Numbered from the stretch's first letter, positions 33,012-41,542 are shown. The stretch: 52,466 nt of DNA from Acetobacterium sp. (GCF_030652775.1 NZ_JAUSPS010000096.1:1-52466), one strand, 5' to 3'. Program-made: numbers and translations. The notes: generated by a model not told the origin, from the letters alone.

Positions 33012-33128
33012 CGAAGCAAACCGAAAAAAATAAAATTTGAAATAAGAATAACTGTGGATGCGATTTCGTAAGTGTGAATGAACAGTTGCCGAAACAGTAA
33101 ATGAAAACTTAAACGAGAAGGAGTAAAG

Positions 33129-33752
33129 ATGAACTATTTATACCTATTAATTAATCCTGTTAAATTCTTTAAACAGGTTGCTGAAAAAGAAAAACGGTCA
33201 CTGTTAATCCCGATTTTGATTATTGTCATTATCGGGGGGTTAACTGGCGTGATTGCCGGTAACGTGGTGGGTAGCATGGATCTTCCCGCTGATCAGATGG
33301 GCATGGTTAAAACCATCAGTATTGTCACTGGGATTATCTCCGGTGTTATCAGTGTGGCTGTTGCGATGGTGGTGAAGGCAGCTATCTTTAACCTGGTGTT
33401 AAAGAAAATGGGTGGAGAAGGCTCTTTTAAAACCGCCGTATATATCGTGGGGCTTAGCTATTTCCCTAAAATATTCCAAAATATTCTCAATATTTTCTTT
33501 CAAAAACCGATCGATATGACTAAGGTTTATGAAATGGATTGGATCACTTTTTTAGGAAGTATTTTCAGTGTCTTTAACATCTGGCAGATTGTGCTGACCA
33601 TTATTGGCTTGGCCATCGTCTATGGCGTAAGTTATAAAAAAACTGCCATTCCAGTTCTGGGACTGGAAGTAGTGGCAGCTGGACTCAGTCTGGGAGTATC
33701 GCTGATCAGCCTTAATTCGATGGCGGGTTTGTCCACGACCGGCATCAGTTAA
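33129..33752 (+). CDS. Yip1-family membrane protein
   Basis: 207 residues with five predicted transmembrane helices and the N-terminal YLLINPVKFFKQVAEKEK typical of Yip1-domain proteins. Function in bacteria is unclear. It follows the MacB permease after 117 bases in the same direction and precedes the ROK kinase by 24 bases, so it may belong to the same transcript. Start ATG 33129 after AAGGAG. Confidence 0.78.
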   Translation: MNYLYLLINPVKFFKQVAEKEKRSLLIPILIIVIIGGLTGVIAGNVVGSMDLPADQMGMVKTISIVTGIISGVISVAVAMVVKAAIFNLVLKKMGGEGSFKTAVYIVGLSYFPKIFQNILNIFFQKPIDMTKVYEMDWITFLGSIFSVFNIWQIVLTIIGLAIVYGVSYKKTAIPVLGLEVVAAGLSLGVSLISLNSMAGLSTTGIS

Positions 33753-33776
33753 AAGAACAGGAGGATAAGGATAAGG

Positions 33777-34697
33777 ATGGGAATTGGCATTGATATAGGC
33801 GGCACTGCCATCAAAGGCGGGATTGTTGATCATAACGGCGTCATTCTGGAAGAACGGATGGTAAATACTCAAAACCAAATGGGTTATGCCCAGGTTTTAA
33901 GCGATCTGGTTTTATTGATTAAAGAGCTGCATCATTTTTCGCCAGAGGAAACCACAGTAGGAATCGGTATACCCGGAATCCTGTCGGCGGATGGCGCAAC
34001 CGTGGTTTCCTGTCCTAACCTCAATTGGAAAAACAGGCCATTAAAGAAGGATCTCGAAAAAGAGCTGTCGCTTGAAGTCCTGCTGGTTAATGACGCAACC
34101 GCTGCCTGTATAGCCGAAGCGGCTTTCGGGAGCACCCGGGGCCGGAGCAGCTCAGTAATGCTGACCTTGGGCACCGGGGTGGGCGGTGGCGTGATCATCA
34201 ATGATCGGGTTATTTCTGGTGCTCATGGGGTGGCCTCAGAAGTCGGCCATATGATCATGGCCGAAAATTTTTACAATTGTAATTGCGGAAAAAACGGCTG
34301 TCTGGAGACTTTTGCTTCAGCAACAGCACTGATCCGTTACTGTCATAAACGGCTTGCAGAAGGCGTTGAATCTGATTTGAAAACATCTGAAAATTTTGAT
34401 GCGAGACGTATATTCGAGGCTGCCAAAGCCGGCGATTCACTGGCTTTAGCGGCGGTTAATCGGCTGGCCCGATACCTCGGCTGGGCCATTGCCAATATTA
34501 GTGATTTGATTGATCCCGAAATTTTCACCATTGGTGGCGGTTTGTCCGGCGCCGGAGAATTTTTGCTGGAACGGATCAAAGCCGAGACTAAAAGCCGTTT
34601 AACCTATCCCGCATCTGCAATGCCCGAAATTGTGCTGGCCAGTTTTAGAAATGATGCTGGCGTTGTTGGTGCCGCAAACCTCAGCCGTTTCATTTAA
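33777..34697 (+). CDS. ROK-family sugar kinase (glucokinase-like)
   Basis: 306 residues. ATP-binding GIGIDIGGTAIKGG at residues 2-15, catalytic aspartate in LLVNDATAACIAEA near 105, second ATP motif LGTGVGGGVI, and the ROK zinc motif CNCGKNGCLE near 165. No DNA-binding domain, so it is a kinase and not a repressor. Glucokinase is the usual annotation, though N-acetylmannosamine or fructose kinases share the pattern. Start ATG 33777; AGGAGG lies upstream. Confidence 0.88.
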   Translation: MGIGIDIGGTAIKGGIVDHNGVILEERMVNTQNQMGYAQVLSDLVLLIKELHHFSPEETTVGIGIPGILSADGATVVSCPNLNWKNRPLKKDLEKELSLEVLLVNDATAACIAEAAFGSTRGRSSSVMLTLGTGVGGGVIINDRVISGAHGVASEVGHMIMAENFYNCNCGKNGCLETFASATALIRYCHKRLAEGVESDLKTSENFDARRIFEAAKAGDSLALAAVNRLARYLGWAIANISDLIDPEIFTIGGGLSGAGEFLLERIKAETKSRLTYPASAMPEIVLASFRNDAGVVGAANLSRFI

Positions 34698-34757
34698 ATC
34701 GATTCTTTTTTATGATGATAAATAATTATGAAATAATTGAATAATCTAAAAAAAACA

Positions 34758-34785
34758 TTGAAATAAAAGTTAGAATGATTATAAT
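34758..34785 (+). promoter_or_regulatory. promoter of the rubredoxin gene
   Basis: TTGAAA (34758-34763) and TATAAT (34780-34785), 16 bases apart, lie 35 bases before the rubredoxin start. Confidence 0.7.
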
Positions 34786-34819
34786 AGAGTTATGTCATAT
34801 TAAAATAAAGGAGAATTCA

Positions 34820-34978
34820 ATGCAAAAATACGAATGTGATGTCTGTGGTTATATATATGACCCAGAATTAGGGGATCCAGACAATGGGGTAACTGCAGGA
34901 ACTGCGTTTGCAGATATTCCGGAAGATTGGGTCTGTCCTGAATGTGGCGTTGATAAAAGCTCATTTTCAGAAGTTTAA
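34820..34978 (+). CDS. rubredoxin
   Basis: 52 residues. The iron centre is formed by CDVCGY near residue 6 and CPECGV near 39, with the GDPDNGV and [14 protein letters not shown] segments typical of rubredoxin. It carries single electrons, usually to rubredoxin:oxygen oxidoreductase or peroxide/superoxide reductases in anaerobes. Start ATG 34820 after AAAGGAG. A monocistronic gene with its own promoter and terminator. Confidence 0.97.
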   Translation: MQKYECDVCGYIYDPELGDPDNGVTAGTAFADIPEDWVCPECGVDKSSFSEV

Positions 34979-35034
34979 ACAAAGTCAAGAAAAAAAGAAT
35001 AACTAACAGAAGCATTACGTCAGTAATTGCTTCA

Positions 35035-35087
35035 TAAGTGTAAAATTTAAACCAAATGAGGTTTGAATTTTACACTTATTTTTTTTG
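35035..35087 (+). terminator. rho-independent terminator after rubredoxin
   Basis: A stem of about 20 bp with one G-T pair (ATAAGTGTAAAATTTAAACC and its complement) around AAATGA, followed by eight T residues. Confidence 0.85.
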
Positions 35088-35129
35088 ATGTGAGTATTTC
35101 TTTTAACCATCGGACACTACATACATAAA

Positions 35130-35162
35130 AATACCTAAAATAGCAATATTGTACCTATTATT
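35130..35162 (+). promoter_or_regulatory. methanol-regulon box 1, upstream of the PocR/AraC operon
   Basis: AATACCTAAAATAGCAATAT followed by TGTACCTATTATT. The core AGCAATATnGTACC nATTATT is repeated upstream of mtaB at 38415-38447. It lies 15 bases before a -10-like TATACT (35177-35182) that has no good -35 box, as expected for an activated promoter. Confidence 0.65.
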
Positions 35163-35235
35163 TGTTAATGAAATGTTATACTCTTAGTTATAGAAGTGTT
35201 TATACGATTACAATTTGCTGCGTAAAGGGGGCGGA

Positions 35236-36564
35236 ATGGTGAACGAAACGTTTACTAACAAAAAATGTGGAAGCATATCCAGCCGTGCACATTTAATCCA
35301 ACTGGTGGACAAAGAAATTATTATCAAAATATTAGATGCATTTACCAATGTAACTGGATTAACTGCTAATATCGTTGATGTTGAAGGTCACTCCATCTTT
35401 TCCAAGAAAGATGCCCAGAAAAATTGTGAATTTTGCCACATGATCTGGAAAATGGAAAAACAAAAAGGGATCAGCCGCTGTGTGGGGGCATATGCCCGGG
35501 CCGGAAAACAGGCTGCTATTTTTGACGAACCCTATATTTTCCGTTGCCCGGCCGGGTTGATTGAGTGGGCTGCACCAATTATTTTTGATGAAGAACATCT
35601 GGGCACGATTATTTGCGGACAGGTTTTGATGTGGGAGCCGGAAGAATTTTTTTGGATTGAGCTTGAAGAAATGAATCGTTTTTTGACTGATGATTTTAAA
35701 GCGCTGTTTGAGGCAGCTAAGAAGCTTCAGGTAGTGTCAGGGGAAAAGGTGCAGGGGGCGGCATCGTTACTTCATGTGATTGCCAACTACATTATCAAAA
35801 CCGGTGGCGAAAGTCTGCACCAGAAAAAAGAAATTGAATTGCAGCAACTTCTGTTGAATGAAGAAATTCAAACCCGCAAGAATCTGGAAGAAAAGCTCAA
35901 TAGTCAGAGCCTTAACTTTTTTTTAGAAAAAGAAAAAGCACTGATCGGAAAAATCAAGCTCAGTGATCTGGATGAGTGCCGAAAACTATTCAAGGTCATG
36001 CTGGCCGATATTTTCTCCTGTGACGGAGAAAAACTTCTAATTATGAAGGGGCGGGTTTATGAATTGGTGGTGGTCATGTCCCGAGCCTGTGTCGAGGCTG
36101 GGGTTGACATTGAAAAATCAATGGGATTCAATGCCAATTTATTACAGGAACTGAATAACTGTTATAGCATCCGGGAAATAAATATTGTTGCAAATTCTCT
36201 ACTGGAACGATATTTGGATGAAATTCACCATCACAGCAAATCGAAAAATCGGTCTGCTGTTGAAGGAATTAAAGGCTTTATCCGAAATAACTATGCTAAA
36301 AACAATTCGCTGGAAGAAATTGCCGATTCAGTCTATCTGAGCCCTTTTTATGTCAGCAGAATCTTTAAAGAAAGTCAAAATATGACAGTGATGGATTATG
36401 TCACCAAGGTCAAGCTGGATGAGGCGAAAAAAATGCTCAGTAATCCCCGTTATAAGATTGAAGAAATTGCCATGTCTCTGGGTTATAGCGACGGCTCTTA
36501 TTTTTCCAAGGTCTTTCGTCGTAATGAGGGAATGACACCAACACAATTCAGGCAAAATCTCTAA
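35236..36564 (+). CDS. PocR-domain AraC-family transcriptional regulator
   Basis: 442 residues. An N-terminal PocR ligand-binding domain (about 20-190; CEFCHMIWKMEKQKGISRC, FRCPAGLIEWAAPI, LGTIICGQVLMW), a helical linker, and a C-terminal AraC double helix-turn-helix (about 345-440; SLEEIADSVYLSPFYVSRIF and KIEEIAMSLGYSDGSYFSKV). PocR-type regulators sense small carbon substrates and often control cobalamin-dependent pathways. The ATG at 35236 follows AAGGGGG. It is the first gene of an operon with a corrinoid protein and a CobW GTPase; methanol or a methylated intermediate is the likely signal, by inference. Confidence 0.9.
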   Translation: MVNETFTNKKCGSISSRAHLIQLVDKEIIIKILDAFTNVTGLTANIVDVEGHSIFSKKDAQKNCEFCHMIWKMEKQKGISRCVGAYARAGKQAAIFDEPYIFRCPAGLIEWAAPIIFDEEHLGTIICGQVLMWEPEEFFWIELEEMNRFLTDDFKALFEAAKKLQVVSGEKVQGAASLLHVIANYIIKTGGESLHQKKEIELQQLLLNEEIQTRKNLEEKLNSQSLNFFLEKEKALIGKIKLSDLDECRKLFKVMLADIFSCDGEKLLIMKGRVYELVVVMSRACVEAGVDIEKSMGFNANLLQELNNCYSIREINIVANSLLERYLDEIHHHSKSKNRSAVEGIKGFIRNNYAKNNSLEEIADSVYLSPFYVSRIFKESQNMTVMDYVTKVKLDEAKKMLSNPRYKIEEIAMSLGYSDGSYFSKVFRRNEGMTPTQFRQNL

Positions 36565-36577
36565 AAGGAGAATCACA

Positions 36578-37240
36578 ATGGAAGGTTATTTAAAAGAAAT
36601 TCAAGACGGGTTAATTAATGGTGATGCCGAAGTGGTCAAAAACGCAACAGAGCTGGCACTGACTATGGGGATTTCGGCGGGAGTGATTATCACCAACGCC
36701 CTTATTCCGATGATGGAACAAATTGGCACAGAGTTTAGGACCGGCAATATCTTTATTCCAGATGTGCTGATGTCCTCCCGAGCCATGCATGCAAGCTTGT
36801 ACGTTTTAAAACCGCTACTTGTTGAATCCAACCTCAACCGAAAAAAAGGTTTGATTATTATAGGAACTGTTGCCGGAGACCTTCATGATATTGGTAAGAA
36901 TATGGTATCAATGACCCTTCAGGGCGATGGCTATGAGGTCATTGATCTGGGTATCGATGTGCCAGCCTCATCATTCATTTCAGCGATTCAGCGGTATAAG
37001 CCAGACATACTGGCGATGTCAGCACTACTCACCACAACCATCGGTGAATTGAAACATGTGATTCAAGCAATTGTCAACGAAGGGATCCGGGATCGGGTTA
37101 AAATCGTCGTTGGCGGCGGACCAGTCACCCAGGATTATGTCGATGAGATCGGCGCAAATGGTTATGGCAAAGACGTTTTCGGAGCAATTGATATTGTCAA
37201 TCAATTGCTGGGAAATAAAGCCGGGTATTTCAATGTGTGA
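36578..37240 (+). CDS. methyltransferase corrinoid protein (second MtaC-like)
   Basis: 220 residues. N-terminal helical cap (about 1-88) and a cobalamin-binding Rossmann domain with the cobalt-ligand motif GDLHDIGKN (His near 103) and the GGGPVTQDY segment. It accepts a methyl group from a substrate-specific methyltransferase and passes it on to tetrahydrofolate. It is about the same length as the MtaC at 40016 and clearly related, but it is placed with the regulator and CobW genes rather than beside a methyltransferase. It overlaps the CobW gene by eight bases. Start ATG 36578 after AAAAGGAG. Confidence 0.92.
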   Translation: MEGYLKEIQDGLINGDAEVVKNATELALTMGISAGVIITNALIPMMEQIGTEFRTGNIFIPDVLMSSRAMHASLYVLKPLLVESNLNRKKGLIIIGTVAGDLHDIGKNMVSMTLQGDGYEVIDLGIDVPASSFISAIQRYKPDILAMSALLTTTIGELKHVIQAIVNEGIRDRVKIVVGGGPVTQDYVDEIGANGYGKDVFGAIDIVNQLLGNKAGYFNV

Positions 37241-37853
37241 TAAAAATCACAAATTATTGAAAAGCCGGCCACCGATAATTTTATTTACTGGTTTTTTGGG
37301 TTCAGGTAAAACAACGATGCTGCTTAAAACCATTGAAATGCTATCAGCCGCAGATAAAAAATGTGCGATTATCATTAATGAGATCGGGGATGTGGGGATT
37401 GATAATCGGCAGATGCGGATGCTGGGTTATGAAGTGCTGGACTTGTTTGGTGGTTGTGTCTGCTGCACGATGAAGGTGACACTGGAAGCGACCATCAATC
37501 ATCTTCTGGAAGGATATCAAGATCTCGACTATATTCTCTTTGAACCTTCTGGAATGGCCAATCCATTGTCGATGTATCCGGCTATGATGAATTGTGGGTA
37601 TCGGGAAGAAGAGATTCAGAACGTTTTTATTTTTGATCCAACTCGTGTTGTTTTATATGAAAAACGGATGAATCAGTTGTTTAATGATTCGATCAATCTG
37701 GCGAGATGTGTGGTAATCAATAAGCTTGACGAGGTCGGCCAGCGTGAAATTGAAGAAGCGGTAAAGATGGTTGAAACCATAAGACCAGGGTTAAGAACAT
37801 TTAAAATGAATTTAAAAAATGAATTATGTCAGGAATTTCATCAATATTTGTGA
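37233..37853 (+). CDS. CobW/COG0523-family GTPase, N-terminal domain only
   Basis: 206 residues. Walker A GFLGSGKTT near residue 24, metal-binding GGCVCCT near 75 (the CxCC motif of this metallochaperone family), and the guanine-specificity motif NKLDE near 165. These GTPases insert or deliver metals such as zinc or cobalt, or service cobalamin enzymes. The usual C-terminal CobW_C domain is absent; a separate protein with a His-rich tail follows after 16 bases. Start ATG 37233, overlapping the corrinoid-protein stop. Possible clients are the zinc enzyme MtaB or the corrinoid proteins; this is inference. Confidence 0.85.
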   Translation: MCDKNHKLLKSRPPIILFTGFLGSGKTTMLLKTIEMLSAADKKCAIIINEIGDVGIDNRQMRMLGYEVLDLFGGCVCCTMKVTLEATINHLLEGYQDLDYILFEPSGMANPLSMYPAMMNCGYREEEIQNVFIFDPTRVVLYEKRMNQLFNDSINLARCVVINKLDEVGQREIEEAVKMVETIRPGLRTFKMNLKNELCQEFHQYL

Positions 37854-37869
37854 GAAAGCAGGTAAAAAA

Positions 37870-38337
37870 ATGTATCAGGAAGAATTTCTACCGGTCGTTT
37901 TCAATGTCCGGTTTTCATCGAACCAGGCTTTGCCTATCGAAAAATGGCGTTCCCGGATTCATGATGTATTGCATCTTTATGTAGATCAAATTTGCATAAG
38001 TGATGAGCGGGTGATTGGCCATATCAAAGCGCTGGCACAGATCGACGAAAAGGATTTTATTAAATACAGTTGTATCAGCAATTCAAATGCCATAAACAGC
38101 AATTTTCATGGCAATCATCAGGATCTCTTTGATATAAATGTAATTATCAATTCGCTGGTTTCGAATATCAGTGAAAACGAAAGTCGGGTTTTTCTTGAAC
38201 GATCATGCCAAGCGTTGATAAAACAAGATTCTGGGATTCAGATTCTAATCAATAAGAATCTGAAACAGCCTGATAATCATCACCATCATCATGGCGATGG
38301 GGATGATTGCCCAATCTGTAATGGCTATCATCATTGA
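37870..38337 (+). CDS. hypothetical protein with His/Cys-rich metal-binding tail, CobW partner
   Basis: 155 residues. Not recognised by family. The body is mixed alpha/beta with no signal peptide or membrane helix; the last 25 residues hold five consecutive histidines, an acidic GDGDD stretch, CPICNGYHH and thus a CxxC plus seven histidines, a likely zinc, nickel or cobalt site. It may supply in trans the missing C-terminal half of the split CobW protein. Start ATG 37870 (an ATG at 37819 would overlap the GTPase gene by 35 bases and has a poorer context). Last gene before a strong hairpin. Confidence 0.65.
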   Translation: MYQEEFLPVVFNVRFSSNQALPIEKWRSRIHDVLHLYVDQICISDERVIGHIKALAQIDEKDFIKYSCISNSNAINSNFHGNHQDLFDINVIINSLVSNISENESRVFLERSCQALIKQDSGIQILINKNLKQPDNHHHHHGDGDDCPICNGYHH

Positions 38338-38355
38338 AAGCGACAATTCTAAAAT

Positions 38356-38405
38356 GCATAGTTTATATTATTTGCGATTAATAATATAAAATATGCTTAT
38401 TTTAT
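38356..38405 (+). terminator. terminator-like hairpin after the CobW operon
   Basis: GCATA-G-TTTATATTAT pairs with ATAATATAAA-A-TATGC (one mismatch, about 15 pairs), followed by TTATTTT. Confidence 0.7.
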
Positions 38406-38414
38406 GCCTTTAAT

Positions 38415-38447
38415 AATACTAAAAAGCAATATAGTACCAATTATTGC
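38415..38447 (+). promoter_or_regulatory. methanol-regulon box 2, upstream of mtaB
   Basis: AATACTAAAAAGCAATAT followed by AGTACCAATTATTGC. It matches box 1 at 35130-35162 in 19 of 21 core positions. GCAATA at its left and TATTGC at its right form an inverted pair. Confidence 0.68.
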
Positions 38448-38467
38448 AAAAATCGTCTAAAGACGAA

Positions 38468-38499
38468 TTGACAAAGTAAGCGTATGATTAGAGTATAAA
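38468..38499 (+). promoter_or_regulatory. possible promoter of mtaBCA
   Basis: TTGACA (38468-38473) and TATAAA (38494-38499) lie 20 bases apart, longer than ideal, 20 bases downstream of box 2. The poor spacing would fit dependence on an activator. Confidence 0.4.
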
Positions 38500-38550
38500 T
38501 AAATTTTAGCAATCCTGCAGGTGCTGAAATCAAATAACGAGGAGGAAAAA

Positions 38551-39927
38551 ATGGCAAAGAAGTTTAATAAATTAGCATACACGAACTTGGATGATTTTGT
38601 TTACGGCTCCTGTCCCAATCCGGTGACGACTAAAAGTGGTATGGTTATTGGGGGCGGCGTGGTTTATCCAGAGATTAACTTCACATTACCAGGTATGGAT
38701 ATTAATGATGTGACCATGCCAAAAGCTGCCACGATCTATTCCAATATTATTGAAGGGGTTTTAAAACGGGCAGCGGAACTCTATGCACCTGGCGTTTTGG
38801 TTGAATTTGAAACCCTGCCCGACTTTACCGAGCATCCCAAATACGGGATTGAGATTAATCGGATTCTATTAAATGGCATGAAAGAAGCCGCCGAAAAATA
38901 TGGCTTAAAAACAGCGATTCGAACCACCCCCAACGATTTGCGGGAGTTCAGCCGGCCACCTATCATGCGCAGTGGAAAATATTGGGAAACGATGTTGGAA
39001 TTGTACGAACAATGTGCCAAAGACGGGTCTGATTTCTTCTCGATTGAATCAACTGGCGGGAAGGAAATTCATGATACTGCGCTGGTCAAAGCGGATATCC
39101 GAAAAGCTGTTTTTGCCTTGGGTATTTTAGGTGTCAATGATATGGAATTCTTATGGAAACATCTGGTCGATTTAGCTAATGCTAACGATTGTTTTGCCGC
39201 TGGCGATTCAGCCTGTGGTTTTGCCAATACCGCCATGGTTTTGGCTGAAAAAGGTTTTATCCCTCATGTATTTGCGGCCGTTATTCGGGTAACTGCGGTT
39301 CCCCGAGCATTGGTAGCCTTTGAACAGGGAGCAGTGGGACCCAGTAAAGATTGTGCTTATGAAGGGCCGTACCTCAAAGCGATTACCGGTAGTCCCATTT
39401 CGATGGAAGGAAAAACCGCAGCAGGTGCGCATTTGAGTCCAGTTGGCAATATCGCCGCTGCCGTTGCCGATACCTGGAGTAACGAATCAATTCAACAAGT
39501 TAAGCTATTATCCGAAATGGCGCCGGTGGTGGCAATGGAACAACTGATCTATGACTGTCGGCTGATGAACGCCGCAACCGTAAATGGACAGCAGCTGATG
39601 TTTCGCGATTTACTGGTTCAGTCCGATTCAGCGCTCGATGTTCAGGCCTATGTGTTGCGACCAGACGTGGTCATGCGAATCAGTGCGGAGCTTGTTAAAA
39701 CCCAGGATAACTTCCTGAGAACTAAGTTAGCAGCCCAACTGACGGTGGCAGAACTCAAAAAAGCAATTGTCGAAGGCAAGGTAAAAAGCGATAAGCGTGA
39801 TATGAAGTGGTTGGATAAAATGGAAAAAGCGATTGAATCGATTCCCGATGATCCCAATGAATTCTATCATCAGATGAAATCGGAGTTGGATATGGACAAA
39901 TTCATCCCCAGCGAGTACGGCCTATAA
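38551..39927 (+). CDS. mtaB: methanol:corrinoid protein methyltransferase MtaB
   Basis: 458 residues, TIM-barrel zinc enzyme that transfers the methyl group of methanol to the corrinoid protein MtaC. The zinc ligands of the Methanosarcina barkeri enzyme (Glu164, Cys220, Cys269) have clear equivalents: Glu166 in FFSIESTGG, Cys222 in GDSACGFANTA and Cys268 in SKDCAYEGPY. Start ATG 38551 after GAGGAGG; a GTG at 38521 without a ribosome site is rejected. First gene of mtaBCA, controlled by the box at 38415-38447. Enzyme identity is confident, and it points to growth on methanol by the Wood-Ljungdahl pathway. Confidence 0.95.
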   Translation: MAKKFNKLAYTNLDDFVYGSCPNPVTTKSGMVIGGGVVYPEINFTLPGMDINDVTMPKAATIYSNIIEGVLKRAAELYAPGVLVEFETLPDFTEHPKYGIEINRILLNGMKEAAEKYGLKTAIRTTPNDLREFSRPPIMRSGKYWETMLELYEQCAKDGSDFFSIESTGGKEIHDTALVKADIRKAVFALGILGVNDMEFLWKHLVDLANANDCFAAGDSACGFANTAMVLAEKGFIPHVFAAVIRVTAVPRALVAFEQGAVGPSKDCAYEGPYLKAITGSPISMEGKTAAGAHLSPVGNIAAAVADTWSNESIQQVKLLSEMAPVVAMEQLIYDCRLMNAATVNGQQLMFRDLLVQSDSALDVQAYVLRPDVVMRISAELVKTQDNFLRTKLAAQLTVAELKKAIVEGKVKSDKRDMKWLDKMEKAIESIPDDPNEFYHQMKSELDMDKFIPSEYGL

Positions 39928-40015
39928 GCCAACTATCAAAAAGAAAATTATGTGAGAATGATTAATATCCGAAAATAAACAAGCAGAAAATGAGATAAAA
40001 CTTAGGAGGTTTACG

Positions 40016-40678
40016 ATGGCAACTTTAAATGATGTATCCCAATGTGTTTTAGATGGTGATTTAAATGGAATAAAAGTATTGGTTCAGGCATTGATTGATG
40101 ATGGAACAGATCCCATTGTGATTATCAATGATGGTTTGATTGCCGGAATGAATATTGTGGCGCCCCTGTTTAAAAGCGGCGAAATGTTTGTTCCGGAGGT
40201 TATGGAATCAGCAGATACCATGAACGAAGGGATGAAGCTGGTAAAACCGCTGATAACGGATGATGATATTCCCAGCAAAGGAAAAATAATTATTGGCACG
40301 GTAAACGGTGACTTGCACGATATCGGCAAAAATCTACTGGTGATGATGATGGAAAGCCGGGGATATACCGTGATTGATCTTGGTGTGGATGTTAAGGAAG
40401 AAGCTTTTTCGGCAGCCGTTAAAGAGCATAAACCAAATATTGTGGGGATGTCATCGCTGTTGACTACAACCATGATGAAGATAGAATCGACCATTAAACA
40501 ACTGGTAGCTGATGGGGTGAGAAATCAGGTAAAAATAATTATTGGTGGCGCACCAGTTACCCAGGAATTTGCCGATGATATCGGGGCCGATGGTTACTCA
40601 GAGGATGCATCCACGGCGGTTGAATTGTGTGATCAGATGATGAGTGACCAGAGCTGTCCAGAAGAATTGAGTGCATAA
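40016..40678 (+). CDS. mtaC: methanol-specific corrinoid protein MtaC
   Basis: 220 residues. Helical cap domain, then the cobalamin-binding domain with GDLHDIGKN (DxHxxG; His101) and GGAPVTQEFADDIGADGY. It is methylated by MtaB and demethylated by the next gene's product. It lies 88 bases after mtaB; start ATG 40016 after TAGGAGG. It closely resembles the protein at 36578; the pair probably arose by duplication. Confidence 0.93.
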   Translation: MATLNDVSQCVLDGDLNGIKVLVQALIDDGTDPIVIINDGLIAGMNIVAPLFKSGEMFVPEVMESADTMNEGMKLVKPLITDDDIPSKGKIIIGTVNGDLHDIGKNLLVMMMESRGYTVIDLGVDVKEEAFSAAVKEHKPNIVGMSSLLTTTMMKIESTIKQLVADGVRNQVKIIIGGAPVTQEFADDIGADGYSEDASTAVELCDQMMSDQSCPEELSA

Positions 40679-40707
40679 GTGCATAAAAACAGGAGGAGAC
40701 AACAATC

Positions 40708-41508
40708 ATGCTGACAATCGTAGGTGAATTAATTAATACAAGCCGACCCGCTGTCAAGGAAGCGGCTAAGAATCGGGATAAAGACATGATCATTGATCTT
40801 GCCATCCGTCAGGCCAAGGCTGGGGCTACATTTATTGATGTAAATTGTGGCAACATGATCAATAACGAAGAAGAAACCATGGAATGGCTGGTAAATACCA
40901 TTCAAAGTGAGGTCGAAGTACCATTATGTATCGACAGTCCCAGCGCAACCGCACTGGATGTGGGACTGAGCCTCTGTAAGTTTGGCCGTCCAATGATTAA
41001 TTCCATTTCGGATGAAGATGAGCGCTATGATACGGTATTGCCGCTGATAAAAAAATACAACGCCAAAATTGTGGTGCTCTGCATGGACAGTACCGGAATG
41101 CCGGTTACATCGGATGATCGCATGAAGGTTGTCCATATACTCCACGACAAATTAGCCAGCGAAGGGGTCAAAGATGACGACATGTATTTTGACCCACTGG
41201 TGAAACCGGTAAGCAGTGTGGGAACGGCTGGGATTGAAGTGCTGGAAACGATCAAGAAAATAAAAACAGATTATCCGGATGTGCACTTCATGTGTGGACT
41301 CAGCAATATTTCCTATGGTTTACCCAATCGAGCGATCCTGAATCGGCTCTTCGTTGTCGAAACCATGACCCTGGGAATGGACGGATACGTTCTGGATCCA
41401 ACCAACGATAAAACCATGGCTGATATTGTCACCTCCAGGGCATTACTGGGCATGGATAATTACTGCGGCGGCTACATTAAAGCCCATCGCAGCGGTCTGC
41501 TTGGTTAA
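40708..41508 (+). CDS. mtaA: methyltetrahydrofolate:corrinoid methyltransferase (MtaA role)
   Basis: 266 residues with the pterin-binding, dihydropteroate-synthase-like TIM barrel (IVGELINTSRPAV at the start; GATFIDVNCGNM; PLCIDSPSATAL; GLSNISYGLPNR). It moves the methyl group from MtaC to tetrahydrofolate, feeding the methyl branch of acetogenesis. It is unrelated in fold use to the archaeal MtaA, which methylates coenzyme M; in acetogens the name refers to the role. Start ATG 40708 after AGGAGGAG. Last gene of mtaBCA, followed by a terminator. Confidence 0.9.
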   Translation: MLTIVGELINTSRPAVKEAAKNRDKDMIIDLAIRQAKAGATFIDVNCGNMINNEEETMEWLVNTIQSEVEVPLCIDSPSATALDVGLSLCKFGRPMINSISDEDERYDTVLPLIKKYNAKIVVLCMDSTGMPVTSDDRMKVVHILHDKLASEGVKDDDMYFDPLVKPVSSVGTAGIEVLETIKKIKTDYPDVHFMCGLSNISYGLPNRAILNRLFVVETMTLGMDGYVLDPTNDKTMADIVTSRALLGMDNYCGGYIKAHRSGLLG

Positions 41509-41542
41509 CATCTAACATCTATTTATTAACTCCAATTATTGT

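Noticed and set aside
38275..38337. CAT/CAC-rich stretch as a DNA repeat or CRISPR-like element
   Set aside because: It is the in-frame coding of a His-rich protein tail.
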